Part shown: in pieces, positions 1 through 7,614 of the stretch
Layout of the letters: every line of letters begins with the position of its first letter
Position numbering within the stretch: position 1 is the first letter of the stretch
Assembly (NCBI GenBank): GCA_030613665.1
Contig: JAUWLN010000031.1
Location: forward strand, 1-13,872
Reading direction: 5' to 3'
DNA from: Dehalococcoidia bacterium
GTDB taxonomy: Bacteria; Chloroflexota; Dehalococcoidia; Dehalococcoidales; RBG-16-60-22
DNA: 13,872 bases
Program-made: the position numbers and the translations under genes
Notes under the pieces: generated by a model
Databases searched by the model: none
What the model saw: the letters and a program-made list of their open reading frames with translations, nothing else
Told to the model about the DNA's origin: nothing

Positions 1-136
1 GTCCGCTCATCTCGATGTAATCAAATAAGCCGGAGTGCCCGATAACCTCTATAATCTCGGGCGAAGTGGTGATAACATGGGTACCAATGGTTGGCTTCCC
101 GGCGTTCAGAAGCTCTCTCAATCGGTTCTTTCTCAT
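1..136 (-). CDS. HpcH/HpaI-type aldolase, N-terminal part (runs off the window)
   Basis: Only the first 45 codons are inside the window. They read MRKNRLRELLNAGKPTIGTH followed by a stretch with SPEIIEVIGHSGLFDY and EMSG. This is the usual opening of the HpcH/HpaI aldolase / citrate lyase beta family: a K/R-rich first helix, then the first strand of the TIM barrel with T-I-G-T and S-P-E. Members cleave or form 2-oxo-acid aldols, releasing pyruvate or a similar 2-oxoacid, and use a divalent metal. The start is supported by a strong Shine-Dalgarno (AAAGGAGG, about 141-148) seven or so bases upstream. It lies 53 bases after lipA and is probably the last gene seen of the same operon. Substrate cannot be judged because the metal ligands and active-site arginine lie beyond the edge. 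Confidence 0.75.
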   Translation of the reverse strand, partial: MRKNRLRELLNAGKPTIGTHVITTSPEIIEVIGHSGLFDYIEMSG

Positions 137-189
137 AAAAACCTCCTTTTGTGCCGCCTTATTAGAATTAAATAAAAAAACGGTTCTTT

Positions 190-1053
190 TCAGGCTTGTG
201 CCTTATCAAAAAGTTCGGCCGCCCGGTAGGAACTCCTGACCAGAGGCGACGAGGCCACCTCGGCGAACCCCATCTCCCGGCCGATGGTTTCATACTCGGC
301 GAATTCCTCCGGAGGGACAAACCTGATTACCGGGTGATGTTTAGCGGAAGGCTGGAGATATTGCCCGATGGTCAGCAGGTCGCAATTCGCTTCCCTCAGG
401 TCGCGCATTACCTCGACGACTTCTTCGGTGCTCTCGCCCAGCCCCAGCATGAGTCCGGACTTGGTGGTGATTTCCGGGTCGATTTTTTTTACCAGATAGA
501 GAAGCTCCAGAGAGTGGGCGTAATCTGCTCCCGCTCTCACTTCGAGGTAGAGGCGGGGAACCGTTTCCACGTTGTGATTGAAGACCTGCGGGCCGGATTC
601 AACCACCATCCGGATAGCCTCCTCCGAACCGCGGAAGTCGGGTACGAGGACCTCAACCATGATATCGGCCGCATTTTCCCGGAGCAGGGAGACCGTTCGG
701 GCGAACTGAGAAGCACCGCCATCGGGCAGGTCATCTCTGGTGACGGAGGTGATGACGACATAGCTCAGCCCGAGTTTTTGCACTGCCTCAAGCAGGTGTT
801 CCGGCTCTGCTTCGTCAACGGGCCCGGGAAAGCCCTTCTTTACCGCGCAGAAAGTGCAGCGCCGGGTGCACACGTCTCCCAGGATGAGAAACGTGGCGGT
901 GCCGGCCGTGAAGCACTTTCCGATGTTCGGGCATAGCGCGCTCTGGCAGATTGTGTGGAGATTCAGCCCGTCCAGCAAGCCATGCATGGATGACATGACG
1001 CCGGGGTCAGCGAGCCTCTGTTTGAACCAGGGTGGCAGTCTTCTTCTCATCAT
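190..1053 (-). CDS. lipA: Lipoyl synthase LipA
   Basis: Radical SAM enzyme that inserts two sulfurs into the octanoyl chain on E2 or GcvH to make the lipoyl cofactor. Both cysteine sets are present: the auxiliary cluster C36-x4-C41-x5-C47 (CQSALC, then PNIGKC) and the radical-SAM C62-x3-C66-x2-C69 (CTRRCTFC). The closing R-S-S-Y motif that supplies a serine ligand to the auxiliary cluster is at the C-terminus (VRSSYRAAELF). The 287-residue length is normal. The N-terminal RRLPPWFKQRL aligns with the conserved family start, so ATG at 1053 (or the adjacent ATG at 1050) is right even though it overlaps the end of lipB by 47 bases. The overlap suggests translational coupling. With LipB and the E2 upstream in the same operon, its main client is probably that E2. 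Confidence 0.95.
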   Translation of the reverse strand: MMRRRLPPWFKQRLADPGVMSSMHGLLDGLNLHTICQSALCPNIGKCFTAGTATFLILGDVCTRRCTFCAVKKGFPGPVDEAEPEHLLEAVQKLGLSYVVITSVTRDDLPDGGASQFARTVSLLRENAADIMVEVLVPDFRGSEEAIRMVVESGPQVFNHNVETVPRLYLEVRAGADYAHSLELLYLVKKIDPEITTKSGLMLGLGESTEEVVEVMRDLREANCDLLTIGQYLQPSAKHHPVIRFVPPEEFAEYETIGREMGFAEVASSPLVRSSYRAAELFDKAQA

Positions 1054-1720
1054 AAGTTTCCGCGAGTGAGTCGTCCGCGAATTTCAGTTCAACCTCAAAG
1101 ACCTCGGCGAAATGGGACAGCAAACGCGCGGTCACTTCGCCTGTGGGTAGCTCATATCCGAGCAGGCGCGCCATTGAGGTTGCCGTTTTACTGGTGAAAC
1201 CGCAGGGGTTTATAAGTGAAAAATGGTTGAGGTCAGTGTTTACATTCAGGGCGAAGCCGTGCATGGTAATCCACCTGTGGATGCTGAGTCCGAGGGCGGC
1301 AACCTCTTCATCGTTCACCCAGACGCCGGCGTGGCCGGGGTCACGCTCCGATTCAATGCCGTAGTCGGACAGCGTCCTGATGAGCACTTCTTCCAGATTG
1401 TGGACGTATTGGTGGGCATCACGATTCTGCTCCCGCAGGTCGAGGATGGGGTAGCCGACAATCTGGCCGGGGCCATGATAGGTAACGTCACCGCCGCGGT
1501 CGGTTAAGATTAAAGACACGCCCGCGCCGGCCAGCTCTGCCGGTGACACGAGGACGTTTTCCAGCTTGCCCGCTTTGCCCACGGTGATGGTAGGCGGGTG
1601 CTCAAGGAGAAGCAACGTATCGGCTATCTGGCCTTTCACTCTCTCCTCAAGCAGCTCTTTCTGCAGCTCATAGGCCTCTTGATATGCAATCTGTCCCGGT
1701 TGGCGAACTACACACCGCAT
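1007..1720 (-). CDS. lipB: Octanoyltransferase LipB, with the active-site Lys replaced by Glu
   Basis: Transfers octanoate from acyl carrier protein to the lysine of lipoyl domains. Seen: the substrate-tunnel motif RGGDVTYHGPGQIVGYP (residues 75-91), GVWVN and MHGFALNVNTDL, and the catalytic cysteine C173 in INPCGF. The length of 237 is normal. The odd point is the segment 135-143, VNDEEVAALG. In E. coli and Mycobacterium tuberculosis LipB the residue just before the I/V-A-x-L/I-G motif is the catalytic lysine of a Cys-Lys dyad; here it is Glu139, preceded by Glu138. The DNA reads clearly as two glutamate codons. Either this subgroup uses another base or the activity is altered. The gene sits 20 bases after lpdA and overlaps lipA. 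Family assignment is sure; catalytic competence is less so. Confidence 0.92.
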   Translation of the reverse strand: MRCVVRQPGQIAYQEAYELQKELLEERVKGQIADTLLLLEHPPTITVGKAGKLENVLVSPAELAGAGVSLILTDRGGDVTYHGPGQIVGYPILDLREQNRDAHQYVHNLEEVLIRTLSDYGIESERDPGHAGVWVNDEEVAALGLSIHRWITMHGFALNVNTDLNHFSLINPCGFTSKTATSMARLLGYELPTGEVTARLLSHFAEVFEVELKFADDSLAETYDEKKTATLVQTEAR

Positions 1721-1740
1721 ACTTTACCCCACGGTATTTT

Positions 1741-3147
1741 CTACCTGTTCTTCGATGGATAATGTATTGTCTCGCCGGTGACATCGAGGGCTGCCTCATG
1801 CATGGCCTCGGAGAGGGAGGGGTGGGCATGCAGGGTGGCAACGATGTCCGGCACGGTGGCTTCCATCTTCATGGCGAGCGTGGCTTCGGCGATAAGCTCG
1901 GTGGCCCGCGGACCGAGGATATGGACCCCGAGAATCTGGCCGTACTTCGGCTCGGTGATGATTTTAATCAGGCCGCGTCGCTCCCCCAGTATGGTGGCGA
2001 TGCTGTTGGCGGCGAAGGGAAACCGCCCTATTTTTATCTCATGGCCCTGCGTCCTGGCTTCTTCTTCGGTGAGGCCGACGCTGGCCAGTTCCATGAGGCT
2101 GTGTGCAAATCTTGGCACTACATCGTAATCGATGGTCGTGCTTTGACCCAGGGCGTTTTCGGCGGCGATGATTCCCTCTTCCATAGCCACGTAGGCGAGC
2201 ATTATGCCGCCGCAGACATCTCCCGCGGCGTAAATACCCGGGACGCTGGTCTCCATGCGTTCATTAACCTGAATGGCGCCCTTGTTTATCGTTATGCCGG
2301 CTTCCTCAAACCCCATGCCATCGGTGTTCGGTCGGTACCCCACGGCGATGGCGACCACTTCCGCCTCCAGCTTCCCTTCCGTTTTGCCGTCCGAGATGGT
2401 GGCAGACTTGCCGCCGGCGCTGTCTTCTATCTTTAATACCTTCGTGCCTTCATAGAGCTGAACGCCGTCGTCCTGGAGTGCTTTGGCCAGTATGGCGGTC
2501 AGTTCGGCGTCTTCCAGGGGCAAGATGTGGGGCAGCATCTCCACCACACTTACCTGGCAGCCAAGCTTGGCCAGGATGGTGGCCATCTCCAGGCCGATAA
2601 CCCCGCCGCCAATCATAATCATGCTTTTGGGGACGCTTTCCAGGTTGAGGATTTTTTCGGCACTTATGATGCCGGATGGGCTGTCCGCACCTGGAATGGG
2701 CAGGGTGATGGGCTTGCCGCCGGTAGCCAGTATTATCTTCTGTGCCTGAATGACCTGCTTCTGCCCCCCTCCGCTCTCGATTTCCACCTGAAGGGAGGGG
2801 AGTAACCTGGCGCGACCGCCGATTATCTCCACCTTATTCCCTTTGAGCAGGCTTTCCACGCCTGATACGTGAGTTTTTATAACTGTATTCTTGCGCGCCT
2901 GCATTTTGGCCAGGTCAGCGCGGACATCCTGGGCGGTGATGCCAAACTGCTCCGATTTCTTCATGGTATCGTAGAGCTCGACGCTGTGCAGCAGTGTTTT
3001 TGATGGCACGCATCCCCGGTTGAGGCAGGTACCCCCCAGTGCCTCCATCTCAATAACGGTAGCTCTGCCGCCGAGCTGCGCCGCCTTGATTGCCGACACG
3101 TAGCCCGCCGGACCACCACCAATAATGACCAGGTCTCTTTCTTCCAC
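1741..3147 (-). CDS. lpdA: Dihydrolipoamide dehydrogenase (E3)
   Basis: Flavoprotein disulfide reductase that re-oxidises dihydrolipoamide on E2 and reduces NAD+. In order: the FAD-binding GGGPAG (residues 10-15), the redox disulfide C41-x4-C46 in GGTCLNRGCVPSK, the NAD-binding GGGVIG (180-185) followed by E187, the second FAD motif GIYAAGDVCGG (304-314), and the dimer-interface catalytic pair H442/E447 in HPSLSE. Length 468 is typical. The start is GTG at 3147, supported by a G-rich Shine-Dalgarno a few bases upstream; the protein begins with the FAD strand, so nothing is missing. It lies between the CMD-like gene and lipB in the operon and most likely serves the E2 encoded three genes earlier. 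A role as E3 for a glycine cleavage system is also possible. Confidence 0.96.
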   Translation of the reverse strand: MEERDLVIIGGGPAGYVSAIKAAQLGGRATVIEMEALGGTCLNRGCVPSKTLLHSVELYDTMKKSEQFGITAQDVRADLAKMQARKNTVIKTHVSGVESLLKGNKVEIIGGRARLLPSLQVEIESGGGQKQVIQAQKIILATGGKPITLPIPGADSPSGIISAEKILNLESVPKSMIMIGGGVIGLEMATILAKLGCQVSVVEMLPHILPLEDAELTAILAKALQDDGVQLYEGTKVLKIEDSAGGKSATISDGKTEGKLEAEVVAIAVGYRPNTDGMGFEEAGITINKGAIQVNERMETSVPGIYAAGDVCGGIMLAYVAMEEGIIAAENALGQSTTIDYDVVPRFAHSLMELASVGLTEEEARTQGHEIKIGRFPFAANSIATILGERRGLIKIITEPKYGQILGVHILGPRATELIAEATLAMKMEATVPDIVATLHAHPSLSEAMHEAALDVTGETIHYPSKNR

Positions 3148-3196
3148 GGAATACCCCCGATAAGTAGCGAAATAGCTTATTTAGTTCCGGTCGGCT

Positions 3197-3535
3197 CTAT
3201 TCTGCCAGGTCGTCAACCGCCTGCTGTACCAGCTGCAAATAGGCCAGGGATGGTCCGCCGCCCATCTGCACGGCCACCCAGCCGGCTTCCATTATCTCTT
3301 CCTTGGTGGCACCATGGGCCAGGGCACCCTTCACGTTGGCTGCGATGCACCAGTGGCAGTGTTCGGTAACGGCAATGCCCACGGCAATAAGGTATTTGTA
3401 TTTCTGTTCCAGCGCCCCCGGCGCTTTCATAACCTGAGACAGCGTGGAGAACGCCTGCCTCTGCTGGGGCCACTCCCTTTGAAAGCGCGCCACGTTAGCT
3501 TCAAATTCTTTGGCGACTTCTTTCATGTTTTCCAT
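3197..3535 (-). CDS. AhpD / carboxymuconolactone-decarboxylase-like CxxC protein
   Basis: Small all-helical protein of 112 residues with the family hallmark E-H-C60-H-W-C63-I-A-A-N followed by the G-A-T-K-E-E-I-M-E helix. In AhpD the CxxC pair reduces peroxiredoxin AhpC and is itself reduced through lipoyl-E2 and Lpd, so its place between E2 and lpdA fits an antioxidant branch of the lipoyl system. Two residues of the AhpD proton relay are changed: the histidine four after the second cysteine is Asn67, and the glutamate twelve before the first cysteine is Tyr48. The cysteines themselves are intact. It may therefore be a redox protein with altered chemistry or a CMD-type enzyme of unknown substrate. 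The start at 3535 follows a good Shine-Dalgarno (GGAGG near 3543-3548); a second Met four codons in is possible. Confidence 0.85.
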   Translation of the reverse strand: MENMKEVAKEFEANVARFQREWPQQRQAFSTLSQVMKAPGALEQKYKYLIAVGIAVTEHCHWCIAANVKGALAHGATKEEIMEAGWVAVQMGGGPSLAYLQLVQQAVDDLAE

Positions 3536-3571
3536 TTTGATTTACCTCCGCTTGAGTGAATTGCCCTGTAA

Positions 3572-4831
3572 TCAGGCTAAAAGCAGCGCCGGGTTTTCCA
3601 GTGCGCTGACCAGGCTCGACATGAACTTCGCGGCCACGGCACCGTCCACGACGCGGTGGTCATAGGTCAGGCTGTAGGTCATAATCGGTCGGGCGACAAT
3701 CTGGCCCTCCCTGACCACGGCCCGGTCGGTAATCGCCCCGACGCGCAGGATGGCCGATTCCGGCTGGTTGATGATAGCGGTCTCGAAGGTCCAGCCGCTG
3801 CCAAGAGCCCCCAGGTTGGTCAGGGTAAAGGTGCCACCGGTGATTTCACCGGCGCTCAGTTTGTTCTCCCTTGCCTTTTCGGCAAGCAGCTTTATCTCTT
3901 TGCTGATATCAGCGAGCGACTTCTGGTCGGCATGCTTCACCACCGGAACTATGAGGCCGTTTTCCAGGGCGGTTGCCACGCCGATATTTATATCTTCCCA
4001 GACCTTTATCTCGTTATCGATAATGCTGGCGTTGACCTTCGGGTGGCTGTGGAGTATGCGGGCGATGGCAAAGACGAGGACGTCAGTGTATGTAACACGG
4101 GTGCCGAGGGTGTTCTCCTGCGTTACCAGGTTGTTGCGCAGCGAGACAATCTCCGTCATATCTATTTCACCCATGGCGGTGAGCTGGGCAGATATGGCGA
4201 GGCTGTGGTGCATGCGCTCGGCGATGGTTCCCCGCATGCCGGTGAGCGGTATGATCTGTTTGACATTTCTTTCTCCAGCGGTTTCAGCCGGTGCTGCTGC
4301 CGATGTGACTGGTGCCGTCTTTTTATCAGCGATTGCCTTTTCGATATCCTCACGGATAATTCTGCCGTTCGGGCCGGTGCCAGCCACCAGGGTAATATCT
4401 ATGGCGTGTTCCTCGGCCAGCTTCCGGGCTACCGGCGAAATACGGATGCGTTCTTCATCACCTGTTGCCGTGGCGGCTTCTTTTGGCGGTGCTGCCTCGT
4501 CCTTTGGTGCTTCAGCGGCCACCGGTTCGGCTGTCTTCGCAGCTTCGACTGGCTTTCCCGCAGGCGTCTCTTTCTGCACCTTGGCCAGTTCTTCCTCAGT
4601 TTCCGCGAGCATGCCGATTACCTGGCCGGTCGCAGCCAGCTCCCCCTCGCCCATAATTATGTGGAGCAGGCCTGCACCTGGCGATTCAACTTCAGACATG
4701 ACCTTCTCCGTCTCGATAACCACCACAATCTGGCGTTCTTCCACCTTGTCCCCTTCCTTTGACTTCCATTCGATGACGGTGGCATCGGCTACGGCCATGC
4801 CAATACGAGGTATTTTAATTTCAGTTGCCAT
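3572..4831 (-). CDS. Dihydrolipoamide acyltransferase (E2) of a 2-oxoacid/acetoin dehydrogenase complex
   Basis: Core subunit that carries acyl groups on a swinging lipoyl arm and passes them to CoA. Domains: an N-terminal lipoyl domain (about 1-78) with the attachment lysine K43 in IETEKVMSEVESP; an Ala/Pro/Glu-rich linker (about 88-125); a peripheral-subunit-binding domain (about 129-168, RISPVARKLAEEH and GPNGRIIREDI); a second linker; and a C-terminal catalytic domain ending in the HxxxDG motif H392-R-V-V-D396-G. All parts are intact and 419 residues is typical for a one-lipoyl E2. Acyl specificity cannot be read from sequence; AcoX next door favours the acetoin type (acoC), but pyruvate or branched-chain is possible. 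No E1 alpha or beta gene is in the window. It is 18 bases after acoX, with a GAGAGGGAAG ribosome binding site. Confidence 0.93.
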   Translation of the reverse strand: MATEIKIPRIGMAVADATVIEWKSKEGDKVEERQIVVVIETEKVMSEVESPGAGLLHIIMGEGELAATGQVIGMLAETEEELAKVQKETPAGKPVEAAKTAEPVAAEAPKDEAAPPKEAATATGDEERIRISPVARKLAEEHAIDITLVAGTGPNGRIIREDIEKAIADKKTAPVTSAAAPAETAGERNVKQIIPLTGMRGTIAERMHHSLAISAQLTAMGEIDMTEIVSLRNNLVTQENTLGTRVTYTDVLVFAIARILHSHPKVNASIIDNEIKVWEDINIGVATALENGLIVPVVKHADQKSLADISKEIKLLAEKARENKLSAGEITGGTFTLTNLGALGSGWTFETAIINQPESAILRVGAITDRAVVREGQIVARPIMTYSLTYDHRVVDGAVAAKFMSSLVSALENPALLLA

Positions 4832-4849
4832 ATCTTCCCTCTCTGATAT

Positions 4850-5842
4850 TTAATTTCTGAAAAAGCCCTGTTCGGCCGCCGTACGGACGGTTTTTTCGAT
4901 GTCGACTACCGGCGGGCCATCATGCTGAAGCCGGATTTTGATCTCGTCGGTATCCTTGACCGTGACCTCTCGCTCTCCATCCAGCGCGATAACCGAAGGT
5001 TTAAGGTCCACCATCACTTCATCGCCGGGTTCAAGCAGTTTCCATTCCTGGATTCCGATTTCCTGGATAATGCCGGGCAGCACGGCTGCTTTTACCTTGA
5101 GGTGGCCATTGCCCAGTCTGAGGTACATTCCCTGAGCGTCATCAGGGCCGATGGGGTGTATATTACCCCCGATGGCTGTCATGCCTAAATTGATTGGGTC
5201 GGCTCTGGTACAGATTATCTGCCGTATTTCCGATAGCTCCCAGATGGCCCGGGCGCCGGTGAATAACTGGTTCAACACTACCACGTCAATTAAAGCCATG
5301 TCAATCTCCCGTCCGTCGTTGATGACGGCGAGGCGCTTCTGGATTTTGATTACATCCTGGCCGTCAACCAGCCTCCGGGCGGTTATGCCGGCGGCGATGC
5401 CGGCCGTCGTGGCTTCCACCATCACGGGAAAGACATTATTGGTGCCGGTAGAAACCGGGACCAGTGGAATATCGCCGCTTTTCTTGGCCACGTCACGGTT
5501 GGTGCCGTCTCCGCCGAGGGTAACAATGCACCCCACGTCCTGTTCGCCCATCAGTTCCGCAGCCCGCGTGGAATCCCCGCTGGTATAGCTAATCGGCATA
5601 TCAAGTACGCTGAACCTGGCGTTCAACTTTTCTCTGCCGATGCCATCCACGGCCCGCTCACCGAGGCCGTAGTAATCGGGCATGACCAGGATTTCATCAA
5701 TCCCGATGGCGTCAATGCCCATAATAATCCGGCGCAGCTGACTGGTCTTTTCGTTGTTGTCCATTATGCTGGCGTAGCCGACAAGTCGTCTGATGTCCTT
5801 GCCGGAAGCCGGATTGGCAATTATACCTACTTTGCTTACCAC
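4850..5842 (-). CDS. acoX: AcoX-type ATP-NAD-kinase-like protein
   Basis: Begins MVSKVGIIANPASGKDIRRL, a nucleotide-kinase-like opening (NPASGKD, residues 10-16), and carries the diacylglycerol/NAD-kinase diphosphate motif GGDGTNRD at 110-117 followed by P-V-S-T-G-T-N-N-V-F-P. These are the features of the AcoX family, a relative of NAD kinase found in acetoin dehydrogenase operons; its biochemical role there has remained unclear. Length 330 is usual. The start is GTG at 5842, with GGGAAGG a few bases upstream. The gene is placed 23 bases after the 2-hydroxyacid dehydrogenase and 18 before E2, which is the main reason to suspect an acetoin-like complex. It could instead phosphorylate NAD or a cofactor-like substrate for the operon. 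Confidence 0.85.
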   Translation of the reverse strand: MVSKVGIIANPASGKDIRRLVGYASIMDNNEKTSQLRRIIMGIDAIGIDEILVMPDYYGLGERAVDGIGREKLNARFSVLDMPISYTSGDSTRAAELMGEQDVGCIVTLGGDGTNRDVAKKSGDIPLVPVSTGTNNVFPVMVEATTAGIAAGITARRLVDGQDVIKIQKRLAVINDGREIDMALIDVVVLNQLFTGARAIWELSEIRQIICTRADPINLGMTAIGGNIHPIGPDDAQGMYLRLGNGHLKVKAAVLPGIIQEIGIQEWKLLEPGDEVMVDLKPSVIALDGEREVTVKDTDEIKIRLQHDGPPVVDIEKTVRTAAEQGFFRN

Positions 5843-5865
5843 ACAACCTTCCCAGTGTAATCCGC

Positions 5866-6840
5866 TTATTTAATTAAATGGCAGTTGACGCAGCTGGGCA
5901 TCGGCTTGCCTGCCAGTGCCGCAATGACGTTTTCCGCTGCCAGCACGTCCATCTTCACCCGTGACAGTGCCGAAGCGCCGGCGATGTGCGGGGCGATGAT
6001 GATGTTGTCCAGCGTGAGCAGCGGGTCATCTGGCTCTATGGGCTCAATCTCGGTAACATCGATTGCCGCAGCGTGTATCTTTTTGCTCTTCAGGGCTTCG
6101 TACAGTGCCTTCGGGTCGACCAGTCCTCCCCGGGCGCTGTTGACCAGTATCGCCGTTGGTTTCATGGCGGCAAATTCCCTGGCACCAATCAGATGTCTGG
6201 TCTCATTGTTCAGCGGCACGTGGATGCTGACATAGTCGGCCATGCCCAGCATTTTATGCAGGTCGGGGACATACTCGACACCGAGCTCTTTTTCAAGCGG
6301 GCTGCGCACGATGTCGTGGTAGAGAATCTTCATGTCGAAGCCGCGCGCCCGCCGGGCAACTTTCGTGCCTATCCTTCCCAGTCCGACTATGCCCAGTGTT
6401 TGCTCGTAAACGTCATGGCCGAGGTACGGGCTCTCCTTAGGGCCGAATCTTTCCCAGCCCCCGTTCATGGTCGTGTTGACTGCATCCACGAGCTGTCGTG
6501 CCGAGGCCAGCATCAAGGCAATGGCGAAATCGGCGGTGCTGTCGTCAACGCCGCTGGGTGCGTTGCTCACCCGGACGCCTCTCCGGGCGCATTCCTCGAT
6601 ATCTATAAGGTCGAAGCCGATGGCACGCTGGGCAGCAACTTTCAGCTTTGATGCATGGTCTAAGAACTCACCGTCTATCTTATCCTGCCAGACAACTAAG
6701 CCGTCGGCATCAGCAATGTTTCGGAAAAGCTCTTCGCGGCTCAATGCTTCTTCTCCTTGCCAGGCACCAACCTCGGCGTGTTGCTTGAGCAAAGCAACAG
6801 CCTCCGGGCTTATCCTCCGGGTAATAAAGACATTGGGCAT
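5866..6840 (-). CDS. D-2-hydroxyacid dehydrogenase (glyoxylate/hydroxypyruvate-reductase type)
   Basis: NAD(P)-dependent reductase of 2-oxoacids such as glyoxylate, hydroxypyruvate or phenylpyruvate. The Rossmann motif GLGRIG is at 153-158, with D176 at the end of the second strand (ILYHD), which favours NADH. The catalytic triad is R237 (NSARGGLVD), E266 (DVTEIEP) and H285 (APHIAGAS). Length 324 is normal and the start is supported by GGAGG five bases upstream. The C-terminus ends in MPSCVNCHLIK; the C-x-x-C-H looks like a haem-c motif but the protein has no export signal, so chance is the likely reason. It is second in the nine-gene operon. Whether it feeds or drains the 2-oxoacid used by the complex cannot be told. 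Confidence 0.9.
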   Translation of the reverse strand: MPNVFITRRISPEAVALLKQHAEVGAWQGEEALSREELFRNIADADGLVVWQDKIDGEFLDHASKLKVAAQRAIGFDLIDIEECARRGVRVSNAPSGVDDSTADFAIALMLASARQLVDAVNTTMNGGWERFGPKESPYLGHDVYEQTLGIVGLGRIGTKVARRARGFDMKILYHDIVRSPLEKELGVEYVPDLHKMLGMADYVSIHVPLNNETRHLIGAREFAAMKPTAILVNSARGGLVDPKALYEALKSKKIHAAAIDVTEIEPIEPDDPLLTLDNIIIAPHIAGASALSRVKMDVLAAENVIAALAGKPMPSCVNCHLIK

Positions 6841-6885
6841 TTTTACCTCCTGCCGTCTAATATGGTTTTATCCAGGTTTGTACGC

Positions 6886-7452
6886 TTATCGACCCGTGAA
6901 GTAAAGGTTTTTGCCCGTCGCCGAGAACGGAATCCCGATGGCGAGGTCGACATCCATGAGCTTGTTTCTCCGGGCGGCGGCACCGATTGTGTACATCATA
7001 CGATTGTCTATGCCGAAGTCGCTGGCGGTCTTCACCGCGACGCCGAGCGCGATGCCCAGGTCGATGCTCTGCATGTGGCACATCGGGCCGCGCATCATGC
7101 CCTGGTCTCTCTTTTTCGCCTTCACCATGGCCGGGCAGTCTATGCCGCAGGCACCGCAGTTCAGTGGTGATTCGATCCGTTTTGGCTCACCGGTCACACC
7201 GATGACCAGCACCACGGAAGATTGCCTGACATCCTGGGCATTTCGTTTGAAGAAGGCGAGCCTTTCCGGGTCCTCGCGGGAGATTTCCTCCATGGTTACG
7301 GCCAGCTTTTCCAGTTCCTCTCGTTCATGAAGAACGAGCGTTTTAACCGAGTCAAGACCCCTAGTTTTGGGGGCGGTGCGGACACTGACCGCCATCAGTT
7401 TGGCGGCAGTCAGAATTCCATCCTTTTCCGCTTCGTTTGAATCTATCGGCAT
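6886..7452 (-). CDS. DUF2148 ferredoxin-domain protein
   Basis: A 188-residue protein with the cysteine motif of the DUF2148 / ferredoxin-domain family: C99-G-A-C102-G-I-D-C106 in the middle and C125 in GPMCHMQSIDLGIALG. These four cysteines could bind an iron-sulfur cluster. The flanks GITGEP-like VIGVTGEPKRIESP and the C-terminal MDVDLAIGIPFSATGKNLYF are also typical. The family is common in anaerobic bacteria and archaea and has no established reaction. It is the first gene of the lipoyl operon, after a 162-base gap, with a GGGAGGGAG ribosome binding site about 11 bases before the ATG. Its position suggests an electron-transfer role for the operon, but that is inference. Confidence 0.82.
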   Translation of the reverse strand: MPIDSNEAEKDGILTAAKLMAVSVRTAPKTRGLDSVKTLVLHEREELEKLAVTMEEISREDPERLAFFKRNAQDVRQSSVVLVIGVTGEPKRIESPLNCGACGIDCPAMVKAKKRDQGMMRGPMCHMQSIDLGIALGVAVKTASDFGIDNRMMYTIGAAARRNKLMDVDLAIGIPFSATGKNLYFTGR

Positions 7453-7515
7453 CGTTAATAATCTCCCTCCCGTATACCTTCCGCTTTTGCCTATCTGACA
7501 GTTTTAACACACTAT

Positions 7516-7525
7516 TGATTAATCA
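7516..7525. promoter_or_regulatory. Palindrome upstream of the lipoyl operon
   Basis: TGATTAATCA is a perfect 10-bp palindrome in the AT-rich gap (7453-7614) just upstream of the first operon gene. The surrounding sequence also holds ACAG/CTGT pairs. It could be an operator; no clear -35/-10 pair was found beside it, so the operon promoter itself is not placed. Confidence 0.3.
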
Positions 7526-7614
7526 TTAACCTGTAAGACAGTTCCACCGGAAAAGAGTCGCGTTCGAGAAAAGGCATATCTCTTCCAGAACAGCCCTGTC
7601 TTCGCCATCTCTGT

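Noticed and set aside
3656..4762. Long open frame on the plus strand across the E2 gene
   Set aside because: Antisense shadow of a GC-rich gene; the minus-strand product has all E2 domains and the plus product matches nothing.
5866..5890. C-x-x-C-H haem-c-like motif at the C-terminus of the 2-hydroxyacid dehydrogenase
   Set aside because: The protein has no signal peptide and is a cytosolic Rossmann enzyme; haem c attachment needs export. Chance or a metal-binding tail is more likely.
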